NCBI GenBank assembly: GCA_033558025.1
Contig: JAUCEF010000005.1
Span: forward strand, 620,001 to 684,000
Direction: 5' to 3'
DNA from: Phytophthora sp. 'mugwort'
Taxonomy: Eukaryota; Oomycota; Peronosporomycetes; Peronosporales; Peronosporaceae
DNA: 64,000 nt
Part shown: positions 54,063-64,000 of the stretch, piece after piece
Numbering within the stretch: the first letter of the stretch is position 1
Layout: every line of letters starts with the position of its first letter
Translations under genes and position numbers: made by a program
The notes under the pieces: generated by a model
What the model was told of the DNA's origin: nothing
Databases searched by the model: none
The model's input: only the letters and a program-made list of their open reading frames with translations

Positions 54063-55920
54063 ACACTCGCTTCGTTTCCTAATCTCAGCAAGTATCCTGT
54101 TCGCTTTCAGGTCTACTTGCACACAATCAGCGAAGTATTTTTACAACTCTGGCATGCCCCTATGTTATGTTCCATTTCATTGCAGTTCTTCAATGAGCCC
54201 ACTCTTGATACCACCAATAATGGATGCCTATAATGAGGTCACGTCTCGGCCGTCGGAATCGTTTATTTCTCTCTGTTTCAGATCAAGTTGAGAGCAGCTG
54301 TTATCCAAGTGTTGTATGCCTTTCAGTTGGCACCCATAGGTAAGATCGCGTCAGGAGCCAGCCAATTCCTCAATTGGTTCTTTTGCGATTCAAAAATATT
54401 GTCTAGTCACAATTTCAGCTTGCTCCCTAGACGCCGAACGGCCCAGCTTGCGTGGTCATGGCTTTTTCTCAGGGCCGAACATAAATTGGTACTGTGCTCC
54501 ACGTCGCCGAAAACAGCAAGATGTAAACCACATGTCATCGCCGAGTAGGCTTTTGCTGATAACAGTAGCAATGTTGAGAATCTGGGTGAAGTTACTGTCC
54601 AGCATCTATTTGATTCCGACACCAGTTGTTGTAACGGGGTTATTTTCAAGGTTATAGATTATGTGGAACACATAGCCAACATTCCCTTATAACAGTACTC
54701 AGTACGAGATAGTTAACGAATCTCAGTAGGTGGCTTTACAGCCAATAGATATGCATTAGATTATGCTCTACTTCGGTAGGTAGTGAGTTCTATTCATTTA
54801 GGCGGCTCTACCGCGCATAAGAAGAATACATTCAGTTCACATTTTAGAGTAAAAGTTCATTTGCCTTGTTTAAGGTACCTCTGACTCTTAGAGTTCGTAA
54901 GTAGTTATCTTACGGGTTCGTGTTGGTTCTTGTATAGAACCAAATGATATCCACCTTAAACAAGAGACTCTGAGTCTGTGTCTTCCTCTGACGCTAAGGT
55001 TATGGCCGCTGCAGTTGTCGTCATGTTGTGTTCGCGGCGCATCTCCTTTTTTTGGCGCCATAGCGTGGGATCTTTGTCAGCCAAGGGAATGCGTAGCCAT
55101 CTTCTTTCCAGTCGCGTTTGCGCGTAGGCAAACCACCTCTCTAGGTGCGTCAAAGCCTCCGCCGCTCGCTCTTCTTCTGGCGGAAGTATGTTCGACTGGC
55201 AAGAAAACGTGCTCCGTCTTTCAATACCGGCTCGTGAAGCAGCCAAATTGGATCTCTTCGCCATTCCTCCTCGATCTTCGTTGAAGCCCAAGCTGAATTT
55301 CACCTTCTTCGTAATAACTTCTCGTTGATTCGACACATACCGTAGGAGGAGAGCGAACGTACGGCTGAAAGCTAAAAGCGCATCGTTTTATTGAACCTCG
55401 AGTCGGAATACAGGGAGGCCATGGTTCGGGTAACATTGCGAGATACATCTTGGGCGTCCGTTCACGCTTCTCGGCTTTGCTGCGACCTACGTGGCGCCGC
55501 AGACCAGGCTGAGTTTCTCCGAGGCTCTAGAGTACCCTCTTTAACGCTTTAACAACCCATGGATTGTGTGGGCGACCAGCGCACGCTTCTCTTGCGAAAT
55601 GCCAACTGATCACGGTGCTAGCTTCTCAGCGGCCACTGGCTTGTTTTTGTTGTGAGGTGGTTAATGAACGCTACTATCACGCCTGATAGCTGGACGAAGC
55701 GCTCCATGACGGGATTCAGAAATGCTTTGATAATGCAAAATGCCGCAAACACAGAAGCTGTAGTTGGTCCCCTTCCTACCTTTCAGTCTTTCCTTCGTAA
55801 ACGTTGCTGCGGCAACGTCTGCGTTATAAATGTGATTGGTTTCAGGCAGAGCGGTGGCGTCGGCTTGCGTTCAGCGAGAGATAAAAAAAATTAAACTATG
55901 CATTTTGATATGTGCAAAGT

Positions 55921-55980
55921 CCGAAAGTGCCGTCCTCATAAGTGCAGTCGTCCTCAAATGTACAGTCGCCTAAAAAGTGC
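55921..55980 (-). repeat. Right subterminal repeats of the same element
   Basis: In reverse orientation: GCCGTCCTCATAAGTGC, CAGTCGTCCTCAAATGTAC and CAGTCGCCTAAAAAGTGC, spaced about 18 bp. Confidence 0.7.
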
Positions 55981-55994
55981 AGTCAGTCGTATGG

Positions 55995-57115
55995 CAAACA
56001 TATATGAGGAGTACTGGGCGTAATTAGTATCAATAATGCGGAGTTAACACATGGGTACTCTATGGCTGAAACAAATTGGCCAATCGTATCTCGTCGCAAG
56101 CCGATTTGTTTTTGTCTCTAGCAGGGCTGGGAGAAGATATGTGCTCGGAAAAACTCATATGAAAAGTAATATTTTGGGGTCATTTGGTTAAAGAATATGT
56201 CATTCACGCTCTTAACGTAATTTACTTTTTAAAAGCTGTGTGTACATATTCTGACCTTGTATTGGCTTACGATACCAGGTAATGGCGCGGTCAGAACGTT
56301 ATTCGGGTTTCCAGGCAGAAAAATAACACTTTTTTGTAGGGGTGCACTATTAAGAGCATTGCAGGAAAAAACATCAGCACAGCTTTAGTGTTGTTTTACC
56401 TCACGCAGTTGTCCAACAAACGGAAGCTGATTTTTGCAGCAGAATTTTACTTCTCGCGATTTCGTGCAGCGTTTTGAAGGATAATACAGCCTTAGACTGC
56501 AAGATGCATGTGCATTTTTACCCGGGCCTCCCTCATCGTAAAATAAATCACATTGTTAATGGTGCAGGGCGCGTAACCGGACTACTCTCTAAATGTACGC
56601 CGCTCCTTCATATCGTGTTGTAGTGATAGATCAAACATCTCCTACACGACGTTGGTCAATATCCATGAAGGAAGCATTCATCTCCCGGATACTCTGACTG
56701 ACCGTTCGTTTTATTGAAAGGATTCAGGCTCACGCTTCACGACGGGGCGAAGGGTCTTCTTCCCTATGCTTGCGTTTATTGTGGCACCGCGGCTGCCATA
56801 CTGTGTGTCACCGTGGAGGAGCACTTTGAGATCAAGTGAGCTGGGCATATTCGGCATCTTCTTCAAGCCAACTAACAAAGACTGAAGGCTTGCTGAGGTA
56901 AAAGGCTCACCCTCGATATGGCATTACATAATGCGAGGCTACGCCAAAATGAGCAGGCGGTGTAGCTGTACGTGTATATTCCATGCCTGATGAACTAGAG
57001 GCGTATATAGAATCCTTGTAACGAGTACGAAATTCGGTGCGTAGTTCTAAGCACCAGTGCCGCGTACAATGGAATTTATGCATTGATACTTTGCTTGGCA
57101 AGCAGAAAATGATTA
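55995..57115. other. Gene-free AT-rich spacer
   Basis: No frame of note. The spacer separates the TIR element from the first pogo element. Confidence 0.5.
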
Positions 57116-59128
57116 CAGTCACACCTCCCTAACTCAGCCTCCCTACCTGACTACGCGTTCTTTTCTGGTTAGTAGTCTGTGTGTGCAAATGCGACTATAT
57201 GACTTTTCACTATTGTAGTTCTCTAACTGATCAGAAACCTCCTTATTCTCTAACTGACAGCCAGAGAGGGTGAGGGAACTCTCTAAATGGAATCCAAATG
57301 GTTCCTCGCCTAGGGTTTCTCGACCGCTTGCCTGCCACTCGTTTAAACAGCATCTCTCCCTGAGCAACGTTCAGCCTTTCGTCCCAACGCTCAATCCCAA
57401 GTAGCGTTTCCAGCCGTGCGCCATGCCGTCTCAAAGCCGAACGACTTTGTTGACGCTGGAGGAGAAGCTACAGGTCTGCTTAAACGCCCAGCGTGAGCCC
57501 ACGACAAAGGACAAAGAGCTCTTGTTGTGGGAGTGCAGTACTTTTAAGAAGACCGTCAGTATCAGCACTATTCGGCGTATTCGAAACAAGCAGCCATCTC
57601 ACTATTGCAGCGCGAATTCGTCAGCAACTCGGCGGCGTCAGGTGAAATTTCCTGAGTTAGAGCAGCAGCTCGTCGATTTTTTCACACGCATGAAGAAAAT
57701 GCAATAATTTCTGACGATATCTTGCTTCTCAAATCCGGTGATACAAAGAAAAGTCTCAACATTGGTGATGATCAGCTTCGACTAAGCAACGACTGGCTTT
57801 CAAAGTTCAAGAAGCGCAATGGATCTTCAAAACGTCTGCACGGTAAAGCTGACAGTGCATCTGCGGTTGTAATTCGATCGGCTCGCTACTCGCATCAAGC
57901 CATTACCTGTCGCTATCGGCCGGAAGACATCTACAATTTTAATGAAACCGCTTTATTTTACCGACTTGCTCCCAATCTAACTCTTGCAATGATGAGTCGT
58001 AAGGGCAAGAAACGCGACAAGGCCCGAATAACTATTGCTTTCTGCTGCAATGCGACTGGAACGCACGAACTGAATCCGTTAGTCATAGGGACAGCAGCGA
58101 ATCCACGGTGCTTTCAAGGTGGTACACGGCGTGCGCTTACAGGCAAGTACGTTGTGTATATTACCACACGAAAAAGGCATGGATGACAGCAACAACTTTT
58201 TCGAGTGGCTACTATCCTTATACTTAAAGATGGCTGTGAAGAACCAAAAGGTTCTTTTACTGATTGATAACGCTTCGATCCACGAAGTCCTCAAGACACT
58301 TTCACATGTTGAAGTGCAGCTCCTCCCTCCGAATCTGACTTCGTCGGTGCAGCCACTTGATGCAGGTAAGGTTTCTGACATATTTGGCTATTGCTTGGGG
58401 TACTAACTTACTGATTGATATTAATTTGTAGGCATCATCCGTTCGTTTAAGACACGCTACCGTCGTCTATTCGTCCGCTGGTACCTCGACGCAATGGAAG
58501 GCGGCATAAAGCGGAAACTGAACCTTCTCGAAGCAATCCAGTTCAGTATCGATAGTTGGGGCGATGTGACGGCCGATTGCATACGCAACTGCTGGGTGAA
58601 GGCAAGGTCGTAGACGCTACGTTGTTGGGGGAGCTCCGACAGGCAGGGGAGTATGCGTTGGCTGCTGAACAAAATGTGATAAACGATATTGCGAGCATGC
58701 TTGAGGGGGTTAGTGCCCACGATAGCGTGGCACATTACTTGGAGATTGATTCTGGCGTTGAAGTTCATGAGCTAACAGAAGACGATGCCGACCACAGTGC
58801 TGCTGAAGAGGCTGATGATGACGTCGACGACGAGCACGAGGACGACGAGAATGACCGACCCCTTGTGTCAGCATCGACAGCACTCGCCTATTATATGGAG
58901 CTTTGTTCGTTTATATTCCAGTGTGAAGGGGGTACAAAGCGGGAACAGGAAATGGTGCAGACCTTGACGAAGGTAGCTAGAGCACAAGTTGTGAAGCGGT
59001 GGCGGCAGACGTCACTAGATACTTTTTACACCAAGATGAATGTAGCCATTTCCATATCTGACTAATTCTTTAAATGAAACAACGTCTTGGCTCGGACCGA
59101 TCGGGCGTCACTTATAGAGGTGTGACTG
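57116..59128 (+). mobile_element. pogo/Tigger-type element 1 (2,013 bp) with TA duplication
   Basis: It starts CAGTCACACCTC (57116-57127) and ends with the exact complement GAGGTGTGACTG (59117-59128). Both ends are flanked by TA, as expected for Tc1/mariner-superfamily insertion. It contains a pogo-like transposase with a probable intron. Length is normal for pogo elements. Confidence 0.85.
57423..59065 (+). pseudogene. pogo-like transposase of element 1, frameshifted, first Asp replaced
   Basis: ATG at 57423 (LTLEEKLQVCLNAQREP, then TIRRIRNKQPS) gives the psq-type DNA-binding start; the frame shifts after MKKMQ. The DDE_1 core is in the next frames. IYNFNETALFYRLAPN has Asn (AAT, 57941-57943) where pogo proteins have the first catalytic Asp. 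VLLLIDNASIHEV holds the second Asp and LTSSVQPLDAG the third. After DAG a 64-bp intron is likely (GTAAGG at 58366 to TTTGTAG at 58429), because GIIRSFKTRYRRLFVRWYLD continues exactly. Another shift near 58600 leads to the acidic tail ending SISD at 59065. With shifts and the Asp-to-Asn change it is inactive. Confidence 0.75.
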
Positions 59129-59130
59129 TA

Positions 59131-60721
59131 ATTGAATTAATTGAGGGTGTTGGTCGTGTTTGCTCCTGATGGTCTCCACCACGTACACATCCCAGAGTTC
59201 TCTATCGACGGTCAAGATATCGCCTATAGACGGGCTGCATACCTTTGCGCAGATAGGTAAGGACGAGCTTTGCAGCCTAGAAGAATCGCTCACACCCGTT
59301 CGATGCCAGTGGAACGAAATCGACGTCCATGTAGCGTACCTGACGGCCCAATTTGCGTCGCTTGAATGCGTTGCGAACAAACGACGGTTCTCTTCAGACA
59401 TTTCATCATTATCGTCGCCACTGTCCGTTATCTTGAACCTCATACATGCAGCCCGTTCAGCCGCATTGATAGCGCTGTGCATTGACGATCCCCGTTTCCA
59501 GCTGCTGTTGTTGACGATGGCAGCAGCTGGGCCCAATCGTGATCCCAGCTGCGGATAGTTGCCACAACAGGACAAACACCCAATAGCGTTAGCGTAGGCT
59601 TCTGAAGCGTCCGGGTAACACCCTCGAGCTTCTCCATGTCCTCTCATAGCGTCTTCGCACTGCCAGGTCGCGGCGGCAAAGTAGATAGTTCTGACGTTCA
59701 CGCTGGTAGCGGTATCTTTCCTCCCACTGCAGTCATACGTCGCATATTTGAAATAAGGATTTTTTTACATGCCAGCTGGGCCTTTCCAGAGGTTTTCGGC
59801 TCGGGGAAGGCGCGCCCACATGTTTGGCAGGCGTGCTCCAGGTCCGAAGCGAGCAGGTCAGAGATATTCATCAACCCTAGCATTTATACAACTACAAAAC
59901 CAGTACACAATATTTGCATATTACAGAACATTCGGTCAGATTGTGGTTGCATGTGTAAGTAGGGATCGTCGCATCTAGCTTCGTAGAGAACTTGATAGTG
60001 GAACAGCGATAAAGGATCTTGCACGCTAGGGACAGCTCGCACTGGGACGCTAAGTAACCATTTCGTGGCATAACAAGATCTCTGACGCCCCCGCATCTTC
60101 TATTAAACGTATAGTTCAGCGCCTCAATGAATTAACCTACTTCATGAAGTATACATTACCTACTCATGATAGGCAAGATGACACCGATATGACATCAGTG
60201 TACCGATGGCACCATGTTGTTGGCACCGAAATGACATCGGTACGTATGCCGGTGAGATATTGGTTGCTGCCAATACGACAGCGGTATAGACGACATCGGT
60301 ATGTCAGTACGGCCTTGTTGAATCGGGAGGCCACAAAATGTGGCGTTGTACGGTATTATGCCACCTTGATATAACTTATACCGGCCTGACTACATATTTG
60401 TACAACTTGTGTTAAATTTGTTCCAGTCACTCGCATGTAATGCTAAACGAGAAAGATCTACTTTTTCATAAGTCGGGAATACATGCGGCACGGACAAAAC
60501 GTTATCTTCACTGTTTTCGAGTGATAATCCCATACAGGCCTTAGTCGCCCAGGAAGACGTCATAGACGTTTTTTAAAACGCCTATGACGTCTTCGTTTAA
60601 AAAGAATGGCGAGCATAACACATACTTCCGGAGTACTAAGTACACATATTACCTGATTTGTCCATGATCTTAGGACAAAAAATGGATAATATGAATTTTT
60701 GTGTCATACAAATATTATTTG
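59131..60721. other. Spacer without recognised gene
   Basis: A minus frame at 59108-59701 (197 codons) has mixed composition with no motif. A CQTCGRAF zinc-finger-like phrase occurs on minus near 59830, too short to call. Repeated GACATCGGT words occur at 60180-60310. A 42-bp palindrome is listed separately. Confidence 0.35.
60553..60594. repeat. Palindrome, 20-bp arms, 2-nt spacer
   Basis: GAAGACGTCATAGACGTTTT (60553-60572) and AAAACGCCTATGACGTCTTC (60575-60594) pair at 19 of 20 positions. No coding. It could be a MITE remnant or a cruciform-forming site. Confidence 0.85.
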
Positions 60722-60723
60722 TA

Positions 60724-62640
60724 CAGTCATCCCGCCCAAAGTTGATCATCATGGTGGACGCCGAAGACAGTATTATTTATCAAGAATGAGAGTTTATCAA
60801 TTTCAGGAGAGTTGAGAGAGTGCTCGTCATCTGACCCGAACGAGCGGCCGGCATTGATCGGACGACGATGCCATCGAAAACCACGATGCTGCGCAAGGAC
60901 AATCTCACCGGAGAAACGCCAGCTGTACGCGAAGCATGAGCGCGAGACCAAGATGAACCAGATTACCCAGAAAGAACTCGCCGAGTGGTGCCGCGTGAGG
61001 TTCGGTTGGCTAAGCCTCCTGCACATGCCACGATATCCGACATCCTGTGCATTAACAAAGACCGCCCTATGATGGCTGTCGCTGTCAACCAGAAGACAAA
61101 AAACACCGTAACATACCCAGAGCTTGATGAGGCACTCAGCCTTTGGGGCTTGGCCAAGCAAGCCAACAATATCCGCGCGTCGGACGAGCTGATCCAGGCC
61201 AAGGCCAAAGATCTCTTCAGCTCTTTAAAGGAGTGGGGAGTAGACGGGAAGATGCTCAGCTTCTCCAACGGCTGGCCGGTTGCTTTCAAGAAACGACACA
61301 ACTTTCGAGGTCTCAGCCTGCATGACGAAGGTCCTTGAGGAACTCCGTGCGATACTCGCCAAGATCGACGAGAAGCGACCTGCGATGTGTTCAACTTCGA
61401 TGAGACTGGCCTGTTCTATCGTACACCGCCGCGGAAAACAATAGGTCGACCAACACGAGTGGGACGCGGTGTCAAGCTGGACAAGATGAGAATCACGGTA
61501 GGGTTGGCAGTCAGTCAACATGACGGGGACCGAGAAGCTGGAGCCCCTGGTGATTGGAACGGCAATGAAGCCACGTGCGTTCGACAAGAAAACTGCCAAA
61601 GAACTCGGTTTCTACTTCTATTACCACAACAAGAGTGCGTGGATGACTTCTCTGATTCTCCGTGAATGACCCGAGAAGGCCAACTTGGCGATGATCCACC
61701 AAGACCGAATGGTCTTGATACTCGTCGACAATGCCTCGTCGCATGTTGCGCCTGTGCTGTCGAACTCGAGATCAAGTTCCTCCCTCCCAACACTACCGCA
61801 AAGCTGTAGCCATTAGATGCCGGCATAATTCGCTGTTTTAAGGCGCATTACCGCCGGTTGCACATGATCCACGCCGTCTCGATGGCGGATTCTCTCGGAG
61901 TACAACAGAGCAAGTGGTTCAAGATCGACCAGCTGACGGCCATGAAGTGGGTCAAGGATGTGTGGAGCGAGGTCTCAATTGAGATTATCGTCAATTGCTG
62001 GCGAAAATGTCAATTATGCGTCGAGGATACGGCCGCTATGCGCTCGTATCGCGTCGATGTGAAGCGAAGCATGGAGGAGGCAATCGCCGACATGGCTGAT
62101 GCGATGAAAACTCTTCCACTCGACGAAGACCTGACCATCGAGGATGTTCTCAATAATCCAGCCGAAAATGAGGTACACTACGAATACAGTGACGAAACTG
62201 TCATCGAGCTGGTCCTCTACCCGTCTGAAGCTGACGCGGATGGCAATGCGATGAGCGATTTAGAGAGTTTGGATCAGCCACATGAGTTGCCAACCGACCA
62301 AGCGTTCGCGGATGCAGCAGCGGTTATAATACGACGGTTGATGGGCGAAGGAGACGACGGTCCCGCTTCGTCGACGACAAGAATCTACCTTGGCAAGCGC
62401 CTGTTCGAGCACAACAAGCGAAAGTTTGCCCTCAAACGCCAGCAGTTGATCACATCACACTTTAAATCAACATGAAAAATATCAAATTTGTCATCGCCAT
62501 CATCAATTATCAAAGGTGGTGGTAGTAACTTGATACTATGGGGATTCTCTATTGTGCAAATCGGTGGAAACCCAAGTTCCACATTTTGAGCAGTAATTGC
62601 CTTCGGTTTATGGGAGAATCAATTTCGGGCGGGATGGCTG
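60724..62640 (+). mobile_element. pogo/Tigger-type element 2 (1,917 bp) with TA duplication
   Basis: Left end CAGTCATCCCGCCCAAAGTT... and right end, reverse-complemented, CAGCCATCCCGCCCGAAATT...: 19 of the first 22 bases agree. TA stands outside both ends (60722-60723, 62641-62642). It encloses a pogo-like transposase of a different subfamily from element 1. Confidence 0.85.
60812..62475 (+). pseudogene. pogo-like transposase of element 2, few disablements
   Basis: The N-terminal DNA-binding part reads ITQKELAEWCRVRFGW and, after a shift near 61000, AKPPAHATISDIL with YPELDEALSLWGLAKQANN (CENP-B-type HTH) and WPVAFKKRHNFRGL to 61338. The core keeps FNFDETGLFYRTPPRK (first Asp, 61400-61402) and, in another frame, EPLVIGTAMKPRAFDKK with YYHNKSAWM. 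MVLILVDNASSHVAP holds the second Asp. LPPNTTAKL is followed by a TAG in place of the usual Gln, then PLDAGIIRCFKAHYRRL with the third Asp. The C-terminal frame is open from 61858 to the TGA at 62473-62475 (205 codons, acidic, ending ITSHFKST). All three catalytic acids remain. Only about three shifts and one stop inactivate it, so it is among the youngest copies here. Confidence 0.78.
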
Positions 62641-62642
62641 TA

Positions 62643-63425
62643 TGTTTATGGAAACCCGCCGCTCATTGCTACAAATTCGATCTGTTATAGGAGACGCGGG
62701 GTGCTTTTTATATAAATTCCTTACAGCTTGCTAACTATATGTACCTACCGTATTTCGCATGTAAACGAACACACTACATGTAATAGGTTTAGGTGACATG
62801 AGGAATGCCACCCAAAAGTAGGGTGTTACCCAAATAAAAGGTACAAAACTCAAATAGTAGTAGACTATTCTCTTGACCTAGCATGTTACAGACATGTATG
62901 TATTGTTTAGTATTTTCACGAAGGTTAATATAAAAAATGATACACTGATACATGTATAACGTATGCTACCGTATGAATCCATTTGACCTAAGTCGCAGTT
63001 TGGCATTGGCATGTAAGTCATCCAGCGGAATTCAACAAATCAGTACGAAACTGGATTGTCTAGCGGTACGTGTAGAAGATGGTGGGGATGCGGAATTGAC
63101 CTGTCTTTTATTGCATTGTGGGTCTACTAGCTTTTTTTCAGCATGCAAGAACAAGCTAGGCCGTTTGGCAGGGATTATGCAGGTGTATTGCACAGGGCTC
63201 CACTTCCAAGAAGCCCGGCGTCCTCCACCATTAGTACTAGTAACCAACTAGCAGCTGGTTCAGCTGCAGGTCAAGCATACTGGCAGCAATGGCTGGCTGT
63301 GATAACTCGCTGATCTAGGGTTGGCAGCAAGCGGTAGAGCTGGAAAATTTCTTGTCAGCAACGGTGCCATCACAGGTACCAATACCGCTGCTTTCATTCA
63401 TTCCAACTAAGCACTCTCCAATGCG
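62643..63425. other. Gene-free spacer
   Basis: AT-rich. The frame 62952-63251 has no recognisable feature. Confidence 0.5.
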
Positions 63426-64000
63426 ATGGCTTCCCGCCGAACCCAGCGCTCCCAGCATGAGCACCAGCAGTCCATGCCGGCCATGCTCGACGAACGTGAA
63501 GTTGAGCGACGCGCTGAGTACGCTGAGTTCTCCCGTCAGCCGCCCCGAGACGACGACTTCGAAGCTCAAGACTCTCCCTGCTCCATACTTGACTCCTGGT
63601 ACAACGAAGGCGGGGGCTAAAGCGGTACACCGCCTGACAAACCTCTCACTGCGGAGTTCAACCGTCTGTGGATCAGTGTGCGCCCCCACGCGGCCCGATA
63701 TGGAATGTCGGTCGTGGGCGGCGCTTAGCCCTTTCAGGCATGGACGTCTTCTTTATGGCGTTGTCCGTCCTAAAGCGTGGAGGGACCTGGGATATGAACG
63801 CCGACGTCTTTCGCATCAAGACGCCGGCATCTATTAAGACCGTCACCGCCTTTCTGCACGTTATCTCGCCAAGGCTGTACGACGATTGGGTGCGCACCAA
63901 GGCCGACGCGTGCACCATGTGGACCTTGTTTACGTCGGGTCGCACCTTCCCGCACTTCCCGTGCGCGCTGTATGCAACCGACGTGACGTTTCGATAGTCG
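63426..64000 (+). pseudogene. DDE transposase, N-terminal part, cut by window end
   Basis: An acidic/basic N-terminal leader (MASRRTQRSQHEHQQSM, 63426-63620) precedes FNRLWISVRPHAARYGMS (63658-63711). After a frameshift near 63728 come LALSGMDVFFMALSVLKRGG, TWDMNADVFRIKTPASIK and FPCALYATDVTF, the start of the catalytic region, followed by a TAG at 63995-63997. The ordering equals that of the fossil at 24.83-25.50 kb, which continues past this point with QQTTMPQRTMHERG. The remainder is outside the window. The stop and shift suggest a pseudogene. Confidence 0.55.

Larger units (their letters stand above)
53955..55987. mobile_element. TIR transposon with triplicated subterminal repeats (2.03 kb)
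   Basis: Both ends carry three inverted copies of a unit near ACTGCACTTTTGAGGACG. On the left they start at 53968, 54004 and 54039. On the right, in reverse orientation, they lie within 55930-55980. A 7-bp direct repeat CGTATGG stands just outside each end (53948-53954 and 55988-55994) and can be the target-site duplication. The interior has no recognisable transposase. A minus-strand frame (54956-55336) encodes a charged stretch (ALTHLERWFAYAQTRLERRW). Likely a non-autonomous hAT-like or Tc-like element, with the class undecided. Confidence 0.6.

Overview
The window looks like a nuclear contig of a plant-pathogen-type oomycete (Phytophthora or a close relative). Nothing in the DNA names the species. 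The assignment is inferred from short introns (about 60-180 bp, GT..AG), an expanded set of short heat-shock-factor genes, a flagellar LRR gene, a compact gene island and a dense load of MULE, pogo, piggyBac, hAT and copia fossils. It is not bacterial: there are no operons, ribosome binding sites or CRISPR arrays.

Layout. 1-2.83 kb: decayed Ty1/copia retrotransposon with its right LTR complete and its left LTR cut by the window edge. 3.2-4.5 kb: broken DDE (pogo/Jerky-like) transposase. 6.95-8.56 kb: one intact gene of unknown function. 9.2-9.6 kb: transposase tail. 9.78-14.53 kb: a 4.76 kb Mutator-like element with ~208 bp terminal inverted repeats and nested foreign DNA. 15.3-21.2 kb: heat-shock-factor cluster with one minus-strand gene and a plus-strand tandem array of exact 1,923-bp period (one chimeric pseudogene, two intact and almost identical genes). 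21.2-31.1 kb: gene-poor DNA with hairpins, a 44-bp-arm inverted repeat, two transposase fossils and a rearranged HSF remnant.

31.4-45.1 kb is a gene-dense island of six genes: Iwr1-like (minus, 3 exons), LRRC56-like (plus, 5 exons), ArgJ-like ornithine/glutamate acetyltransferase (minus, 4 exons), a proline-rich lysine-rich small protein (plus, 2 exons), a multi-pass membrane protein (minus) and a membrane-ankyrin-TIR-TIR protein (minus). Exon joins were worked out by hand from splice sites and reading-frame continuity. The genes serve separate housekeeping roles: RNA polymerase II nuclear import, ciliary assembly and mitochondrial arginine synthesis. The membrane TIR protein could be signalling or NAD-cleaving.

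45.9-64 kb is again transposon graveyard: hAT, MULE-like and piggyBac pseudogenes, a TIR element with triplicated subterminal repeats, two pogo/Tigger-type elements with TA target duplications and recognisable TIRs, and the start of a DDE transposase running off the window.

The strongest candidates for something new are the ankyrin protein with two TIR-like domains (glutamate kept in one, replaced by glutamine in the other), the ankyrin-like segment inside the Iwr1 homologue, and the 1,923-bp HSF array with its chimeric copy and distant scar. All family names rest on reading motifs, not on database searches.
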